Assembly: GCA_946885915.1 (NCBI GenBank)
Contig: CAMPHF010000011.1
Span: 23,178-87,177, forward strand
Origin: an uncultured Idiomarina sp.
GTDB taxonomy: Bacteria; Pseudomonadota; Gammaproteobacteria; Enterobacterales; Alteromonadaceae
Direction of reading: 5' to 3'
Length of the DNA: 64,000 nucleotides
Part shown: positions 18,534 to 28,600 of the stretch, piece after piece
Layout of the letters: every line of letters starts with the position of its first letter
Numbering within the stretch: the stretch's first letter is position 1
The notes under the pieces: model-generated
The model's database searches: none
Told to the model about the DNA's origin: nothing
Seen by the model: only the letters and a program-made list of their open reading frames with translations
Program-made: the position numbers and the translations under genes

Positions 18534-19934
18534 ATGTTTCAGAACTTATCCGATCGATTATCGCAAACGCTCCGCACTATCGGTGGCCGCGGACGTCTGA
18601 CCGAAGACAATATTAAAGACACTTTGCGTGAAGTGCGAATGGCGCTGCTTGAAGCTGATGTTGCGTTACCGGTTGTTAAAGATTTTATCAGTAAGGTAAA
18701 AACTCGCGCGCTGGGTACTGAGGTAAACAAAAGCCTCACCCCAGGACAGGTGTTTGTAAAAATCGTGCAGTCTGAGTTGGAACAGGCAATGGGTGAGGCG
18801 AATGTGCCGCTCAACCTGAGTGCTCAGCCGCCTGCAGTCATCCTGATGGCCGGTTTGCAAGGTGCGGGTAAAACCACCAGTGTGGCCAAGCTTGCGCGAC
18901 ATTTGCGCGAACGCCAAAAAAAGAAAGTGATGGTGGTGAGTGCGGATATCTATCGGCCGGCGGCTATTAAGCAGTTAGAAACTTTAGCCAACGAAGTTGA
19001 GGTGGCGTTTTTTCCGTCAACCGTAGAGCAACAACCGGTTGCGATTGCGCAGGCCGCGATTGCGCAGGCGAAAAAGCAGTTCATTGATGTGATTTTGGTG
19101 GATACCGCCGGCCGTACCGCCATTGATGCCGCTATGATGGCGGAAATCCAAGCGATACAAACGGCGATCAAACCGGTTGAAACCCTATTCGTGGTGGACG
19201 CGATGACCGGTCAGGATGCGGCGAACACCGCGCAAGCGTTTAACGAGGCGCTTACCCTGACCGGGGTGATTTTAACCAAGGTAGATGGTGATGCGCGCGG
19301 TGGTGCAGCTCTCTCTATTCGTCATATTACCGGTAAACCCATTAAGTTTTTAGGGGTGGGCGAAAAAACTGAAGCCTTAGAACCTTTCCATCCTGATCGT
19401 TTAGCTTCGCGTATTCTCGGCATGGGTGATGTGTTGTCACTGATTGACGACATCGAGAGTAAAGTCGACCGCGATAAAGCCGAAAAAGTCGCGCGCAAAG
19501 TCATGAAGGAAGGCAAGTTCGATTTAGAAGACTTCCGCGACCAATTGGCGCAAATGCGCAATATGGGCGGCATGATGGGCTTGCTGGATAAGTTACCGGG
19601 AATGGGTAATATGGGCGATCAAATTAAAGGTCAGATGGACGATAAAGTCACCATTCGCATGGAAGCCATCATTAATTCGATGACGGCTAAAGAGCGTTCT
19701 CACCCTGACCTTATTAAAGGTTCACGGAAGCGCCGGATTGCCGCAGGTTCGGGCACTCAAGTGCAAGACGTGAACAAACTACTGAAGCAATTCATGCAGA
19801 TGCAAAAAATGATGAAGAAAATGAAGGGTGGCGGCATGGCTAAAATGATGCGCTCACTCGGTGGTGGTAAAGGGGGCGGTATGGGCGGTTTTGGTGGTGG
19901 AAAATTACCGCCTGGCATGTTCCCGCGCAAGTAA
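18534..19934 (+). CDS. ffh: Signal recognition particle protein Ffh
   Basis: 466 residues. GTPase that with 4.5S RNA delivers membrane proteins to FtsY. N domain (about 1-85), G domain with GLQGAGKTT (G1), DTAGRT (G3) and TKVDGDARGG, and a C-terminal Met-rich M domain with KQFMQMQKMMKKMKGG and a Gly-rich tail. AGG lies 7 bases before ATG. Stands just before the rpsP operon, as in E. coli. Confidence 0.98.
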   Translation: MFQNLSDRLSQTLRTIGGRGRLTEDNIKDTLREVRMALLEADVALPVVKDFISKVKTRALGTEVNKSLTPGQVFVKIVQSELEQAMGEANVPLNLSAQPPAVILMAGLQGAGKTTSVAKLARHLRERQKKKVMVVSADIYRPAAIKQLETLANEVEVAFFPSTVEQQPVAIAQAAIAQAKKQFIDVILVDTAGRTAIDAAMMAEIQAIQTAIKPVETLFVVDAMTGQDAANTAQAFNEALTLTGVILTKVDGDARGGAALSIRHITGKPIKFLGVGEKTEALEPFHPDRLASRILGMGDVLSLIDDIESKVDRDKAEKVARKVMKEGKFDLEDFRDQLAQMRNMGGMMGLLDKLPGMGNMGDQIKGQMDDKVTIRMEAIINSMTAKERSHPDLIKGSRKRRIAAGSGTQVQDVNKLLKQFMQMQKMMKKMKGGGMAKMMRSLGGGKGGGMGGFGGGKLPPGMFPRK

Positions 19935-19954
19935 TAGCCGACCCCTTATAAAGC

Positions 19955-19982
19955 TTGCATTTGCAGGATAAATCAGTAGAAT
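19955..19982 (+). promoter_or_regulatory. Probable promoter of the rpsP-rimM-trmD-rplS operon
   Basis: TTGCAT (19955-19960) and TAGAAT (19977-19982) with a 16-base spacer, followed by GTCGCGC near the expected start. A GC-rich start region is typical of ribosomal protein promoters. Predicted from sequence alone. Confidence 0.5.
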
Positions 19983-19988
19983 TGTCGC

Positions 19989-20008
19989 GCTCCGATTTAG
20001 GTCGGAGC
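19989..20008 (+). promoter_or_regulatory. Hairpin at the 5' end of the rpsP leader
   Basis: GCTCCGA (19989-19995) and TCGGAGC (20002-20008) make a 7-base stem with loop TTTAGG. If the promoter at 19955-19982 is right, this stem is at the very 5' end of the mRNA, where it could stabilise the transcript. There is no T tract directly after it, so it is not a standard terminator. Confidence 0.45.
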
Positions 20009-20051
20009 ACATTTATTTACTTTACATCACAAAACTGTATCGAGGAACGTA

Positions 20052-20300
20052 ATGGTAACCATTCGTTTACAACGTGGTGGCGCGAAAAAACGCCCCTTCT
20101 ACCAAATGGTAGTGACTGACAGTCGCAATGCCCGCGACGGTCGCTTCATTGAAAACGTCGGCTTTTTTAACCCAGTCGCACGTGGTCAAGAAGAAAAAAT
20201 TCGCATCGATTTAGAGCGTGTTGATCATTGGATCGGCAACGGCGCTTCTTTGTCTGAGCGTGTTGCGAAGCTTGTTAAAGAAGCTCGTAAAGCGGCGTAA
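20052..20300 (+). CDS. rpsP: 30S ribosomal protein S16
   Basis: 82 residues, usual length. Starts [18 protein letters not shown] and contains [19 protein letters not shown], the S16 signature. GAGG lies about 6 bases before ATG. First gene of the conserved rpsP-rimM-trmD-rplS operon; two bases separate it from rimM. Confidence 0.98.
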   Translation: MVTIRLQRGGAKKRPFYQMVVTDSRNARDGRFIENVGFFNPVARGQEEKIRIDLERVDHWIGNGASLSERVAKLVKEARKAA

Positions 20301-20302
20301 GT

Positions 20303-20836
20303 ATGATGGAGCAAACCGAAGATAAAGTCGTATTAGGTACGTTAGGTGCGGTTTACGGCGTCAAAGGTTGGCTCAAAATTCAATCTTACACCGAAATAGA
20401 TGAAGCCATTTTTGATTACAGCCCTTGGCTTATCAAGCAACAAGGTGAATGGCGAGAAGTTCAAGTCGCGGAATGGCGGCGACATAATAAAGGACTGATT
20501 GCTCGCTTAGCGCAAGTAAATGACCGAGACCAAGCAGCAGTGTTTACGGGTCTCGAGATTGGTGTCGAAGCAGATACCTTGCCTAAGCTCGCCGATGACG
20601 AATTTTATTGGCGCGACCTGATTGGGATGGCAGTGGTAAATACCGACGGCTATCACATGGGGGTTGTTGACCAGCTCATGGCCACCGCATCTAATGATGT
20701 GATGGTGGTAAAAGCAAACAATAACGACGCGTTTGGTCGCCACGAACGGTTAATCCCGTTTATCCAAAGTCAGTATGTGACGGCGGTAGATAGTGCGACC
20801 CGACAGATAACAGTGGATTGGCCAGCGGACTTTTAA
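20303..20836 (+). CDS. rimM: Ribosome maturation factor RimM
   Basis: 177 residues. Binds S19 and helps mature the 30S head. N-terminal RimM domain with [14 protein letters not shown]-terminal PRC-barrel with [14 protein letters not shown] and a final [14 protein letters not shown] 20303 or the adjacent ATG 20306 could be the start. Its TAA stop overlaps the trmD ATG by one base (TAATG), a sign of coupled translation. Confidence 0.96.
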   Translation: MMEQTEDKVVLGTLGAVYGVKGWLKIQSYTEIDEAIFDYSPWLIKQQGEWREVQVAEWRRHNKGLIARLAQVNDRDQAAVFTGLEIGVEADTLPKLADDEFYWRDLIGMAVVNTDGYHMGVVDQLMATASNDVMVVKANNNDAFGRHERLIPFIQSQYVTAVDSATRQITVDWPADF

Positions 20837-21609
20837 TGACAGCGATAAAACAGATTAGGGCAATAACCTTATTCCCCGAAATGTTCGCGGCATTAACTGA
20901 CCAAGGTGTCACTGGGCGGGCAATACGTGACGGAATCATCGATTTCGGAACCATTAACCCGCGCGAGTTCACGCATGATCGTCATCGTACTGTGGATGAT
21001 CGCCCTTATGGCGGTGGCCCCGGGATGTTGATGATGGTGCAGCCGCTCACCGATGCAATTGCAGCGGCGCGGCAGCAACTCGATGGTCCGGCGCAGGTTA
21101 TTTATTTGTCACCGCAAGGCCGTAAGCTTGATCATGCCGGAGTGCAAGAACTGGCTCAGCATGATCGACTGGTATTGATTGCCGGTCGCTATGAAGGCAT
21201 TGATGAGCGTGTTATTGCGCAACATGTTGATGCAGAATGGTCGATTGGTGATTACGTGTTGAGTGGGGGAGAACTCCCTGCGATGGTGGTCATAGACGCA
21301 GTTGCACGCTTAGTGCCCGGCGTTCTGGGTCATCAAGATTCAGCGCAAGCTGACTCTTTTGCGCAAGGGTTACTCGATTGCCCACATTACACGCGTCCAG
21401 AAGTGTTAGATGGTGAAGCGGTACCGCCAGTATTATTAAGCGGAAACCATGAACAAATACGCCGGTGGCGGTTGCAGCAAGCGCTAGGTAGAACTTGGTT
21501 GCGACGTCCCGAACTGTTAAATGACCTAGCTCTGACCGACGAGCAGTTAGATTTGTTAAAAGCCTTTCAGGTGGCTCATGAAACTAACGCGAAACGTTCG
21601 GGCGGTTAA
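20836..21609 (+). CDS. trmD: tRNA (guanine-N1-)-methyltransferase TrmD
   Basis: 257 residues from ATG 20836. Makes m1G37 in tRNAs and prevents frameshifting. SPOUT-class knot: [31 protein letters not shown], and [13 protein letters not shown], which binds S-adenosylmethionine. The one-base overlap with the rimM stop sets the start. Followed by rplS after 21 bases. Confidence 0.98.
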   Translation: MTAIKQIRAITLFPEMFAALTDQGVTGRAIRDGIIDFGTINPREFTHDRHRTVDDRPYGGGPGMLMMVQPLTDAIAAARQQLDGPAQVIYLSPQGRKLDHAGVQELAQHDRLVLIAGRYEGIDERVIAQHVDAEWSIGDYVLSGGELPAMVVIDAVARLVPGVLGHQDSAQADSFAQGLLDCPHYTRPEVLDGEAVPPVLLSGNHEQIRRWRLQQALGRTWLRRPELLNDLALTDEQLDLLKAFQVAHETNAKRSGG

Positions 21610-21630
21610 TTCTAGGAAAGTGAGGCTAAT

Positions 21631-21990
21631 ATGGCAAAAGTAAGTCACAATTTGATCAAAGCGATCGAAGACGAGCAAATGAAGAAAGATCTTCCGGACT
21701 ACGCGCCGGGCGATACAGTTGTGGTAAATGTAAAGGTTATCGAAGGTAACCGTGAGCGCGTTCAGGCATTTGAAGGCGTGGTTATCGCTAAGCGTAATCG
21801 TGGTTTGCATTCAGCATTCACGGTTCGTAAAGTGTCTAATGGTGAAGGTGTTGAGCGTACTTTCCAAGCGCACAGCCCAATCATTGATAGCATCGTTGTG
21901 AAACGTAAAGGTGCGGTTCGCCGTGCGAAACTTTACTACTTGCGCGAGCGTTCAGGTAAGTCTGCACGTATCCGTGAGAAGTTATCTTAA
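21631..21990 (+). CDS. rplS: 50S ribosomal protein L19
   Basis: 119 residues. Contains [36 protein letters not shown] and [20 protein letters not shown], the L19 signature. Shine-Dalgarno GGAAAGTGAGG region upstream of ATG. Last gene of the operon; a strong terminator follows. Confidence 0.98.
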   Translation: MAKVSHNLIKAIEDEQMKKDLPDYAPGDTVVVNVKVIEGNRERVQAFEGVVIAKRNRGLHSAFTVRKVSNGEGVERTFQAHSPIIDSIVVKRKGAVRRAKLYYLRERSGKSARIREKLS

Positions 21991-22015
21991 CGATTGTTGG
22001 GTAACCAATGACACG

Positions 22016-22043
22016 AAAAAGGCTCGCAATTGCGAGCCTTTTT
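22016..22043 (+). terminator. Rho-independent terminator after rplS
   Basis: A5, then the palindrome GGCTCGC-AATT-GCGAGCC (22021-22038), then T5. Same design as the csrA terminator. It is 38 bases before the next start codon, so the DnaJ-related gene must use its own promoter or read-through. Confidence 0.92.
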
Positions 22044-22080
22044 GTTGTGTCGGCGCCGCTTCCTCTGGCATCATGCACTG

Positions 22081-22683
22081 ATGCAACATGATTTTATTCA
22101 AGCGCTCGACCATGCTATCGAGACCGAACTATTAGCAGCCAGTGACTCACTGAATGAGCATCAGCTTATTGTGGCGTTGCAGGCGAAACCTTATGAATTG
22201 CTCGAAGCAAATGCACTCACCGACACGCTAAGGTTATTTCAAACGCACTTTATTGTGTTTAACGCGCTCTATCGATTACGTAATCGCTGGCGCCAAGCGC
22301 AATTGTTCGAGTTAGATATTCACACCTTAAAAATAGCAGTGAAGCCATACGAGCCTGCCGATTCCGGACTAGATGCAATGGACCCGCTGGCAGCCTATTA
22401 TCTTGATTGGGCCCATTTCGAACAAACCAGAGCCGCCGATGTTGATGCGCTATTAGATGACTTTTGGCATGGCCGGCAAGTGGTAGTGGTCACGATGAAT
22501 GATATCGATGACGCGGTGGCGACCTTAGCACTCCCTGCTTGGCCTGTTTCGCCAGCTGAATTAAAACGAACTTATCGTCATTGTATGCATCAACATCACC
22601 CAGACAAAGGTGGTTGTGTGCAGCAAGCACAGGCGATTAAGCAAGCATATCGAATTTTACAACAGCAGTTAGAGTATTCATGA
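22081..22683 (+). CDS. DnaJ-related protein (C-terminal J domain)
   Basis: 200 residues from ATG 22081; a longer in-frame start at 22030 would run through the terminator and is unlikely. The first about 140 residues resemble the DNAJ_related domain (IVALQAKPYELLEANAL, LFQTHFIVFNALYRLRNRW). The C terminus is a short J domain with HPD in LKRTYRHCMHQHHPDKGG, which would stimulate a DnaK ATPase. Clients are unknown. Its stop overlaps the tyrA start (ATGA), implying coupling. Confidence 0.85.
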   Translation: MQHDFIQALDHAIETELLAASDSLNEHQLIVALQAKPYELLEANALTDTLRLFQTHFIVFNALYRLRNRWRQAQLFELDIHTLKIAVKPYEPADSGLDAMDPLAAYYLDWAHFEQTRAADVDALLDDFWHGRQVVVVTMNDIDDAVATLALPAWPVSPAELKRTYRHCMHQHHPDKGGCVQQAQAIKQAYRILQQQLEYS

Positions 22684-23828
22684 GCACAGATAATCAGCAA
22701 CAATTAGCGGCACTGCGAAGCCAGATTGATGGAGTTGATACCGAGCTGGTGCAACTGCTGGCGAAACGGCGTGAATTAACCACTCGCATTGGCGACATTA
22801 AGCAGCAACTTGGCGAACCATTGTATGTGCCTAGCCGTGAAGCGGCATTAATTGAGGCTCGACGTGAGCAGGCCAGCGCGTTGCAATTAAATCCTGATCT
22901 GATTGAAGATGTGTTGCGGCGTTTAATTCGCGAATCATATCGGAACCAAGAGCATCGCAGCGCCAAACAGTTTGGCGATGCAAGCCGACCCATTATTATC
23001 GTTGGCGGCGCTGGTCAATTGGGGCAATTGTTTGTGCGGTTGTTTCAAACCAGTGGCTATCAGGTGCAAGTGGTTGATAAAACATCATCCGAAGCGATTG
23101 CTTGGCAGCAGGCGCAATTAGTGCTTGTCAGCGTGCCGATTGCAGTGACTGAATCGGTGATCGCGAATTTACCGATCCTAGCGGACGACTGTGTACTAGC
23201 CGATGTGACCAGTATAAAAGCCGCGCCCTTGGCTGCGATGCTCAAGCAACATGGCGGTCCCGTGGTTGGTTTACACCCCATGTTTGGCCCCCAAGTTCCT
23301 AATTTAGCGAAGCAATTGGTGGTGGTCTGTGCGGGGCGCAAGGCTGAGCAGTATGGCTGGTTGTTACAGCAACTTGAAAATTGGGGCGCGGTGTTACAGG
23401 CAGTGCCGGCTGTGGAACACGATGAGCGAATGGCATTTGTGCAGGTGTTACGGCATTTGAGTACTTTTGTTTATGGCGATCATTTGGCACAAGAAGGCAT
23501 TAAAATTGATGAGTTATTAAGTGTCAGCTCGCCAATTTATCGACTTGAGCTGATGATGGTTGGCCGCTTATTTGCGCAAAACGCTAGTTTGTATGCGGAT
23601 ATTATTCTGGCAAACCCCACTAATCTTGCCATGGTCAGTCGCTACTTGAAGCAGTTTCAGCAAGTGCTGAAGGGGCTGCAAGCCGGTGACAGAGAGGGCT
23701 TCATTAAACGTTTTGAGGCGTTGCAGCAATTCTTTGGTCACCACGGGCAGCAATTTCTGCGTGAAAGCCAACAGTTGCTACAAACCGCCGATGACTTACG
23801 GCAGCCAACGTTGCAGCAGCGCCTCTAA
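22680..23828 (+). CDS. tyrA: Bifunctional chorismate mutase / prephenate dehydrogenase
   Basis: 382 residues. Converts chorismate to prephenate and then to 4-hydroxyphenylpyruvate for tyrosine synthesis. Chorismate mutase domain (about 1-90: LRSQIDGVDTELVQLLAKRREL), then NAD-binding prephenate dehydrogenase with IIVGGAGQLGQLFVRLF and the HPMFGP motif. The chorismate mutase domain sits N-terminally as in E. coli TyrA. The 3' end overlaps the convergent receiver gene by 33 bases. Confidence 0.97.
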   Translation: MSTDNQQQLAALRSQIDGVDTELVQLLAKRRELTTRIGDIKQQLGEPLYVPSREAALIEARREQASALQLNPDLIEDVLRRLIRESYRNQEHRSAKQFGDASRPIIIVGGAGQLGQLFVRLFQTSGYQVQVVDKTSSEAIAWQQAQLVLVSVPIAVTESVIANLPILADDCVLADVTSIKAAPLAAMLKQHGGPVVGLHPMFGPQVPNLAKQLVVVCAGRKAEQYGWLLQQLENWGAVLQAVPAVEHDERMAFVQVLRHLSTFVYGDHLAQEGIKIDELLSVSSPIYRLELMMVGRLFAQNASLYADIILANPTNLAMVSRYLKQFQQVLKGLQAGDREGFIKRFEALQQFFGHHGQQFLRESQQLLQTADDLRQPTLQQRL

Positions 23829-24152
23829 CGCATCTGGTGCTAATGGTTTGTGTAAGGTGGCCACCATACCGGCGGCGGCGCATGCTTCGAGTTCCGCTGC
23901 GCTGTTGTGTCCGGTAACCGCAATAATAGGCGCTCGACAGCTTTGCTCGCGTAAGCGATTGGCGACCTGGGCCCCGGTCATATCCGGCATCTCATAGTCG
24001 AGTAAAATCAAATCAAAAGCACCTGCAGCGCAAGCGTCGATAGCCGCTTGGCCATTCATGACGGTGGTTACCTGCAACCCATCGCGTTGCAACATCGCTT
24101 TCATTATTTCGAGACTGATGAAGTCATCATCAGCAACTAATACATTCGCCAT
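23796..24152 (-). CDS. Single-domain response regulator
   Basis: 118 residues, only a receiver domain. Acidic pocket DDD (8-10), phospho-acceptor D52 (LILLDYEMPDMTG), T80 and K102 (LHKPL) are all present, so it should be phosphorylatable. No output domain, so it acts by protein contact like CheY or a phosphorelay intermediate. Its kinase is not adjacent; the hybrid kinase at 11 kb and the orphan kinase at 34 kb are candidates only by their presence. The 3' end lies inside the tyrA 3' end. Confidence 0.9.
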   Translation of the reverse strand: MANVLVADDDFISLEIMKAMLQRDGLQVTTVMNGQAAIDACAAGAFDLILLDYEMPDMTGAQVANRLREQSCRAPIIAVTGHNSAAELEACAAAGMVATLHKPLAPDALEALLQRWLP

Positions 24153-24220
24153 CGACTAGTTTCCTCGCTACTATAAACGACAATGTAGCATATTGAAGAC
24201 AGAACAACAGGGTGATCCTC

Positions 24221-24871
24221 ATGCAGCAGCGGCCAAAAATTTGGGATGGCTTTATCCGGCTTTTTCATTGGAGTTTAGTTGGCCTGATTGCGGGCATGTG
24301 GTGGACTGCGGAAGAGGGGCATTTAGATTGGCACTTGCGCCTTGGATTAGTGCTGCTTGGCTTGCTTGCCACTCGGATCTTATGGGGGGGTTGGGGCAGC
24401 GAATCCGCTCGCTTCGCGCGATTTCTAAAAGCTCCCCAGCAAGCTTGGCTACATTTGCGGGAACTGTTGCGTGGGCGACCGACTCCAGCGACTAGTCACA
24501 ATGCTGCGGGCGGTTGGTTTGTCATGGTGTTACTCACGCTATTACTCACCCAAGGCGTCACAGGTTTGTTCGCGACTGATGATATTTTCTTCGACGGACC
24601 TTTGCATGATGTCGTGAGCAGCGACGTAAGCGAGGTTTTGACTGATATCCATAAGACCTTGATCGAGGTGATTTGGATCGCCATTGCCGTTCATATTGTG
24701 GCTATTTTGCTCTATAAATGGCGCGGTCGCCCGCTCACGCAAGCGATGCTAAGTGGGAAGCGTCGTGAAGCTCTACAAGCCAACGAAGAGGCGCCGAAAT
24801 TGGTGCACGGAGGGTGGGGAATCGGTTTAAGTGTGCTGATTATTTTGCTGTTGTATTGGTGGTTAGCATAA
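24221..24871 (+). CDS. Cytochrome b561 family membrane protein
   Basis: 216 residues from ATG 24221 (AGGGTGA about 8 bases upstream). Four membrane helices with haem-ligand type His residues in LFHWSLVG, the second helix region, DIHKTLIEVIWIAIAVHIV. The family moves electrons between the quinone pool and soluble cytochromes. The convergent neighbour is a cytochrome c', a frequent partner of b561-type proteins, which suggests electron exchange with it. Contains KIWDGFIRLFHW at the N terminus, typical of the Ni-Fe hydrogenase b-type/b561 family. Confidence 0.85.
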   Translation: MQQRPKIWDGFIRLFHWSLVGLIAGMWWTAEEGHLDWHLRLGLVLLGLLATRILWGGWGSESARFARFLKAPQQAWLHLRELLRGRPTPATSHNAAGGWFVMVLLTLLLTQGVTGLFATDDIFFDGPLHDVVSSDVSEVLTDIHKTLIEVIWIAIAVHIVAILLYKWRGRPLTQAMLSGKRREALQANEEAPKLVHGGWGIGLSVLIILLLYWWLA

Positions 24872-24893
24872 CCACTGAATCGGTGTTTTAAGG

Positions 24894-24931
24894 TATGCCG
24901 CCGCGACAACTGCCGCGGCGGCGTATTTTTT
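24894..24931. terminator. Terminator between cytochrome b561 and cytochrome c' genes
   Basis: GCCGCCGCG (24897-24905) and CGCGGCGGC (24914-24922) form a 9-base GC stem, extended by TA/TA pairs, then TTTTTT (24926-24931). It serves the rightward b561 gene. A second, weaker stem GCAAAA/TTTTGC lies between it and the stop codon of the leftward gene. Confidence 0.85.
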
Positions 24932-24951
24932 AACGCAAAAACGAGTTTTGC

Positions 24952-25428
24952 TTAGTCTTTATAATTGTCGTGACAGCCTTTACAGGTCATGGCGACTTCG
25001 CGGAACGCACCACTAATTGCATCACGATCACCGCTAGCAGCAACTTCAGCCAGTGCGGCAGTTCTGGTTCCTAAGGCATCAGCTCGCGCTTGGAAATCTT
25101 CCCAATTGTCCCAAATCTCAGGTAATGCATCGCTGTTATTGCCGGGCATCGCACCCTCAACGCTGAAGGCTGGCCAAGGAATAGTGGCCAATTTTGCGGT
25201 ATCTGCGGCCCGCGCGGCAAATACTTCGGCATCATACTCGCGATCGCCTTTGAGCATATCGCCCATTACCGAGAAATTATTCGCCATCAACGACAATGCA
25301 TGTTGCCGATAAGTCACTGCGTCCTCTGCTTCATAAAAAGCATTGGCTGATACTAAAGAGGTAGACAAAGCGGTTGCCATCAGCACCGCTAAGCCGCCTC
25401 GACGGAATAGTTGTAGTGAGCGAGCCAT
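24952..25428 (-). CDS. Cytochrome c'
   Basis: 158 residues from ATG 25428 (AAGGAG 9 bases upstream). Signal peptide ending near SLVSANA, so periplasmic. Four-helix-bundle cytochrome c' with haem site CKGCH near the C terminus and the family start AEDAVTYRQHALSLMANNFSVMGDMLKG. Cytochromes c' bind NO and CO and are tied to NO resistance. Convergent with the b561 gene. Upstream is a 188-base gap shared with the divergent amidohydrolase operon. Confidence 0.92.
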   Translation of the reverse strand: MARSLQLFRRGGLAVLMATALSTSLVSANAFYEAEDAVTYRQHALSLMANNFSVMGDMLKGDREYDAEVFAARAADTAKLATIPWPAFSVEGAMPGNNSDALPEIWDNWEDFQARADALGTRTAALAEVAASGDRDAISGAFREVAMTCKGCHDNYKD

Positions 25429-25616
25429 CTGGTTATTCTCCTTGAAGTTTAATGTTATATTGTTTGGTTTTACCTTGGTGATTGAACGTTGCAATCATAC
25501 ACTTCATCGGTTCACCCGTTGCGGCGGACAATCGTCTGGGTTTAGTTTACAACGGTATTCTAATAATAGTGTTAAATCATACATCCAGATCTTCTCGTTA
25601 ACGAAAGGGGACGTCA

Positions 25617-28600
25617 ATGAACATCCGTCAGCAGTTAAGTGGCGTGAGCGCTGCGGTCTTGACCGCGTTGGCTCTGGTGCCGGCAGTCCATGCCGACCAG
25701 ACCACACGTGTGCAAGGTATTCACCAGCATACGCCCAGTCTCATTGCGCTGCAAAATGCCACCATTATTACCGAACCCGGCAAGCGCTTTGAAAATGCCA
25801 CCTTGGTCATTGAGCATGGCAAGGTGCGTGCGATTAATGCGAACAATCAAGCACCTGAGGGTGCCCGCGTCATCGACGTCACCGGCCACATAATTTATCC
25901 GGGCTTTATCGACGCATATAGTAGTTATGGTGTGCCTAAGCCAGAACAGGGCTTACGTGGCTATCGGACTGAACCGCCACAGTACTCCAACGAACGAGAA
26001 GGCGGTAACGCCGCTAACGATGCTATTCACGCCCAGCTGCGCTGGATTGATAGTTTCAGCCCTGATCAAAGCGCTGCAAAAGGCCTGATTGAACAAGGTT
26101 TTACAGCCGTTCAGACGGCTCGCCTGGATGGTATTTTTCAAGGTCAGGCAGCGGTAGTATCGCTCGCCGATAAAATTGCCAATGAGCTCGTGTACAACCC
26201 GTCTAGCTTACAGTTTGGTTCATTTGATAAAGGTAGCTCACGGCAGCAATACCCATCCTCACTGATGGGAAGTATCGCATTGGTTCGGCAAACCCTCTCT
26301 GATGCCGCGTGGTATGAACAAGCACGAGGTAAAACCGCCATTAGTGGTGAACCGGTGGAATATAATGCCGCGCTCGACGCCCTGACGACTATTGAACAAC
26401 AAGGTATGTTGTTCGCTGCTGAGGATGAACTGAGTTTATTGCGCGCCGATCAGGTACTCGACGAATACAATGTGCGCAGCGTATTCCTTGGTTCAGGGTT
26501 CGAGTATGCGCGCGTAGAAGCAGTGAAAAATACTGGCTCAGCGCTCATTTTACCGCTCGATTTTCCGGCGGCCCCAGACGTGGCTGGTGTAGATGCTGAG
26601 TTGGACGTTGAATTGGCTGATTTGCGCCATTGGGAACGTGCGCCATCGAACCCCGCAACACTCGCGCAAGCAGGCGTTGATTTTGCGCTGACTACCGCGC
26701 AATTAGAGAAGCCGCAAGCGTTTTGGCCCAATTTACGCAAAGCCATTCAGCATGGTTTGAGTCAACAACAAGCTTTAGCTGCGCTTACCACTATTCCTGC
26801 CCAAATTGCTGGAGTAAGCGATAAAGTGGGTAAGCTACAGCCGGGCTACATGGCCGACTTTGTGATTGCCAAAGGTGATTTGTTTACTGATGGTGAGATC
26901 GCCGCGGTGTGGTTACAAGGCGAGGCGGTAGAGCTGAAACCGTTGCAACCTGCGCAATTAAGTGGAGAGTTTGAGCTTAATATTGCGAATCAAGCGTTAC
27001 AACTGACGCTGGAAGCAGATTCAAAAGTAAGCGGTAGCATTAAGCAGGGCGACACCAGTCATTCGCTGCGCAACGCGACGCGCATGCAGGATCAGGTTGA
27101 ATTCGTGGTCGATCTTGATATCGCAGGCTTAAGCGGTGCTTGGCGAGTCCGATTGGAACAGACTGCAGCGGCGCGCTTGCAAGGCGTTGCGGTAGGTCCT
27201 GATGGACGTGAACTGCCACTGCAGGCAACGCGAGTTGATGCGGCTACTGCGGCTGAGGTTGCGGATGAAGAAACCTCGCCTACTTATGTCAGTCAGCTTA
27301 CCTTCCCGAATGTGGCTTATGGTCAGCCCGGCCTTCCGCAGCGGGAAAATATCCATATTAAAAACGCCACCGTGTGGACTGCCGACGAGCAGGGTATTTT
27401 GACCAATGCGGATATCATTATCCGTGACGGTGAATTTGACGAAATCGGACAGGATTTAGATACGCCGCGTGGCTTTACAGTGATCGATGCCGAAGGTAAA
27501 CACGTGACCCCAGGCATTATTGATGAGCACTCACACATCGCTATTTCGCAAGGTGTGAATGAGGGTTCCGAAGCTATTACTGCTGAAGTACATATTGGTG
27601 ATGTGGTGAATCCAGACGATATTCATATCTATCGTTCGTTAGCCGGCGGCACCACTATGGCGCAATTACTCCACGGTTCAGCCAATCCGATTGGTGGACG
27701 CGCACAAGTCATCAAATTACGTTGGGGTGCAGATGCAGAACTGATGAAGTTTGATGCTGCCCCTGACAGCATTAAGTTTGCTTTGGGTGAAAACGTTAAG
27801 CAAAGTAACTGGGGCGACGATTACACCGTGCGTTACCCGCAAACTAGAATGGGCGTTGAAACCATCATGCGTGATGGCTTTATTGCAGCGCGCGAGTATG
27901 CAGAAGCTAAGGCCGCTTATGACGACTTAAGTCGTTCAGAGCGCGCCCGCACTGCACCGCCACGGCCTGATGAACGGTTGGATGTGCTGCTTGAAATTCT
28001 ACGCAGCGAGCGCTTTGTGCATGCGCACTCCTACGTGCAATCAGAAATTCTGATGTTACTCCGATTAGCAGAAGAATTTGATTTTACCATTACGGCGTTT
28101 ACCCACATTTTAGAGGGCTACAAGGTTGCCTCGGAAATGGCCAAGCATGGTGCGGGCGGCTCAACCTTCGCCGATTGGTGGGGCTTCAAGTTTGAAGTCT
28201 ACGACGCGATTCCATTCAATGCTTGTTTGATGATGGAAAAAGGCGTGTTAACCAGTGTGAATTCCGATAGTAACGATTTACAGCGTCGCTTGAACACTGA
28301 GGCTGGTAAATCAGTACGTTACTGTGACATGGACCCCCACGAAGCGCTGAAGATGATCACCATTAATCCGGCTAAACAGCTAAAAGTTGAGCAGTATGTT
28401 GGTAGCATCACCGAAGGCAAACACGCTGACTTCGTGATTTGGAATAACAACCCTCTAAGCGCCTATGCGCGAGTGGAGCAAACCTGGATCAATGCACGTA
28501 AGTTCTTTGATTACGAGGCTGATTTAGAACGTCGTCAAGCCGTAGTCGCAGAGAAGCAACAATTGATTCAAAAAGTGTTGGCAGCTGGTGATGCAGCCAA

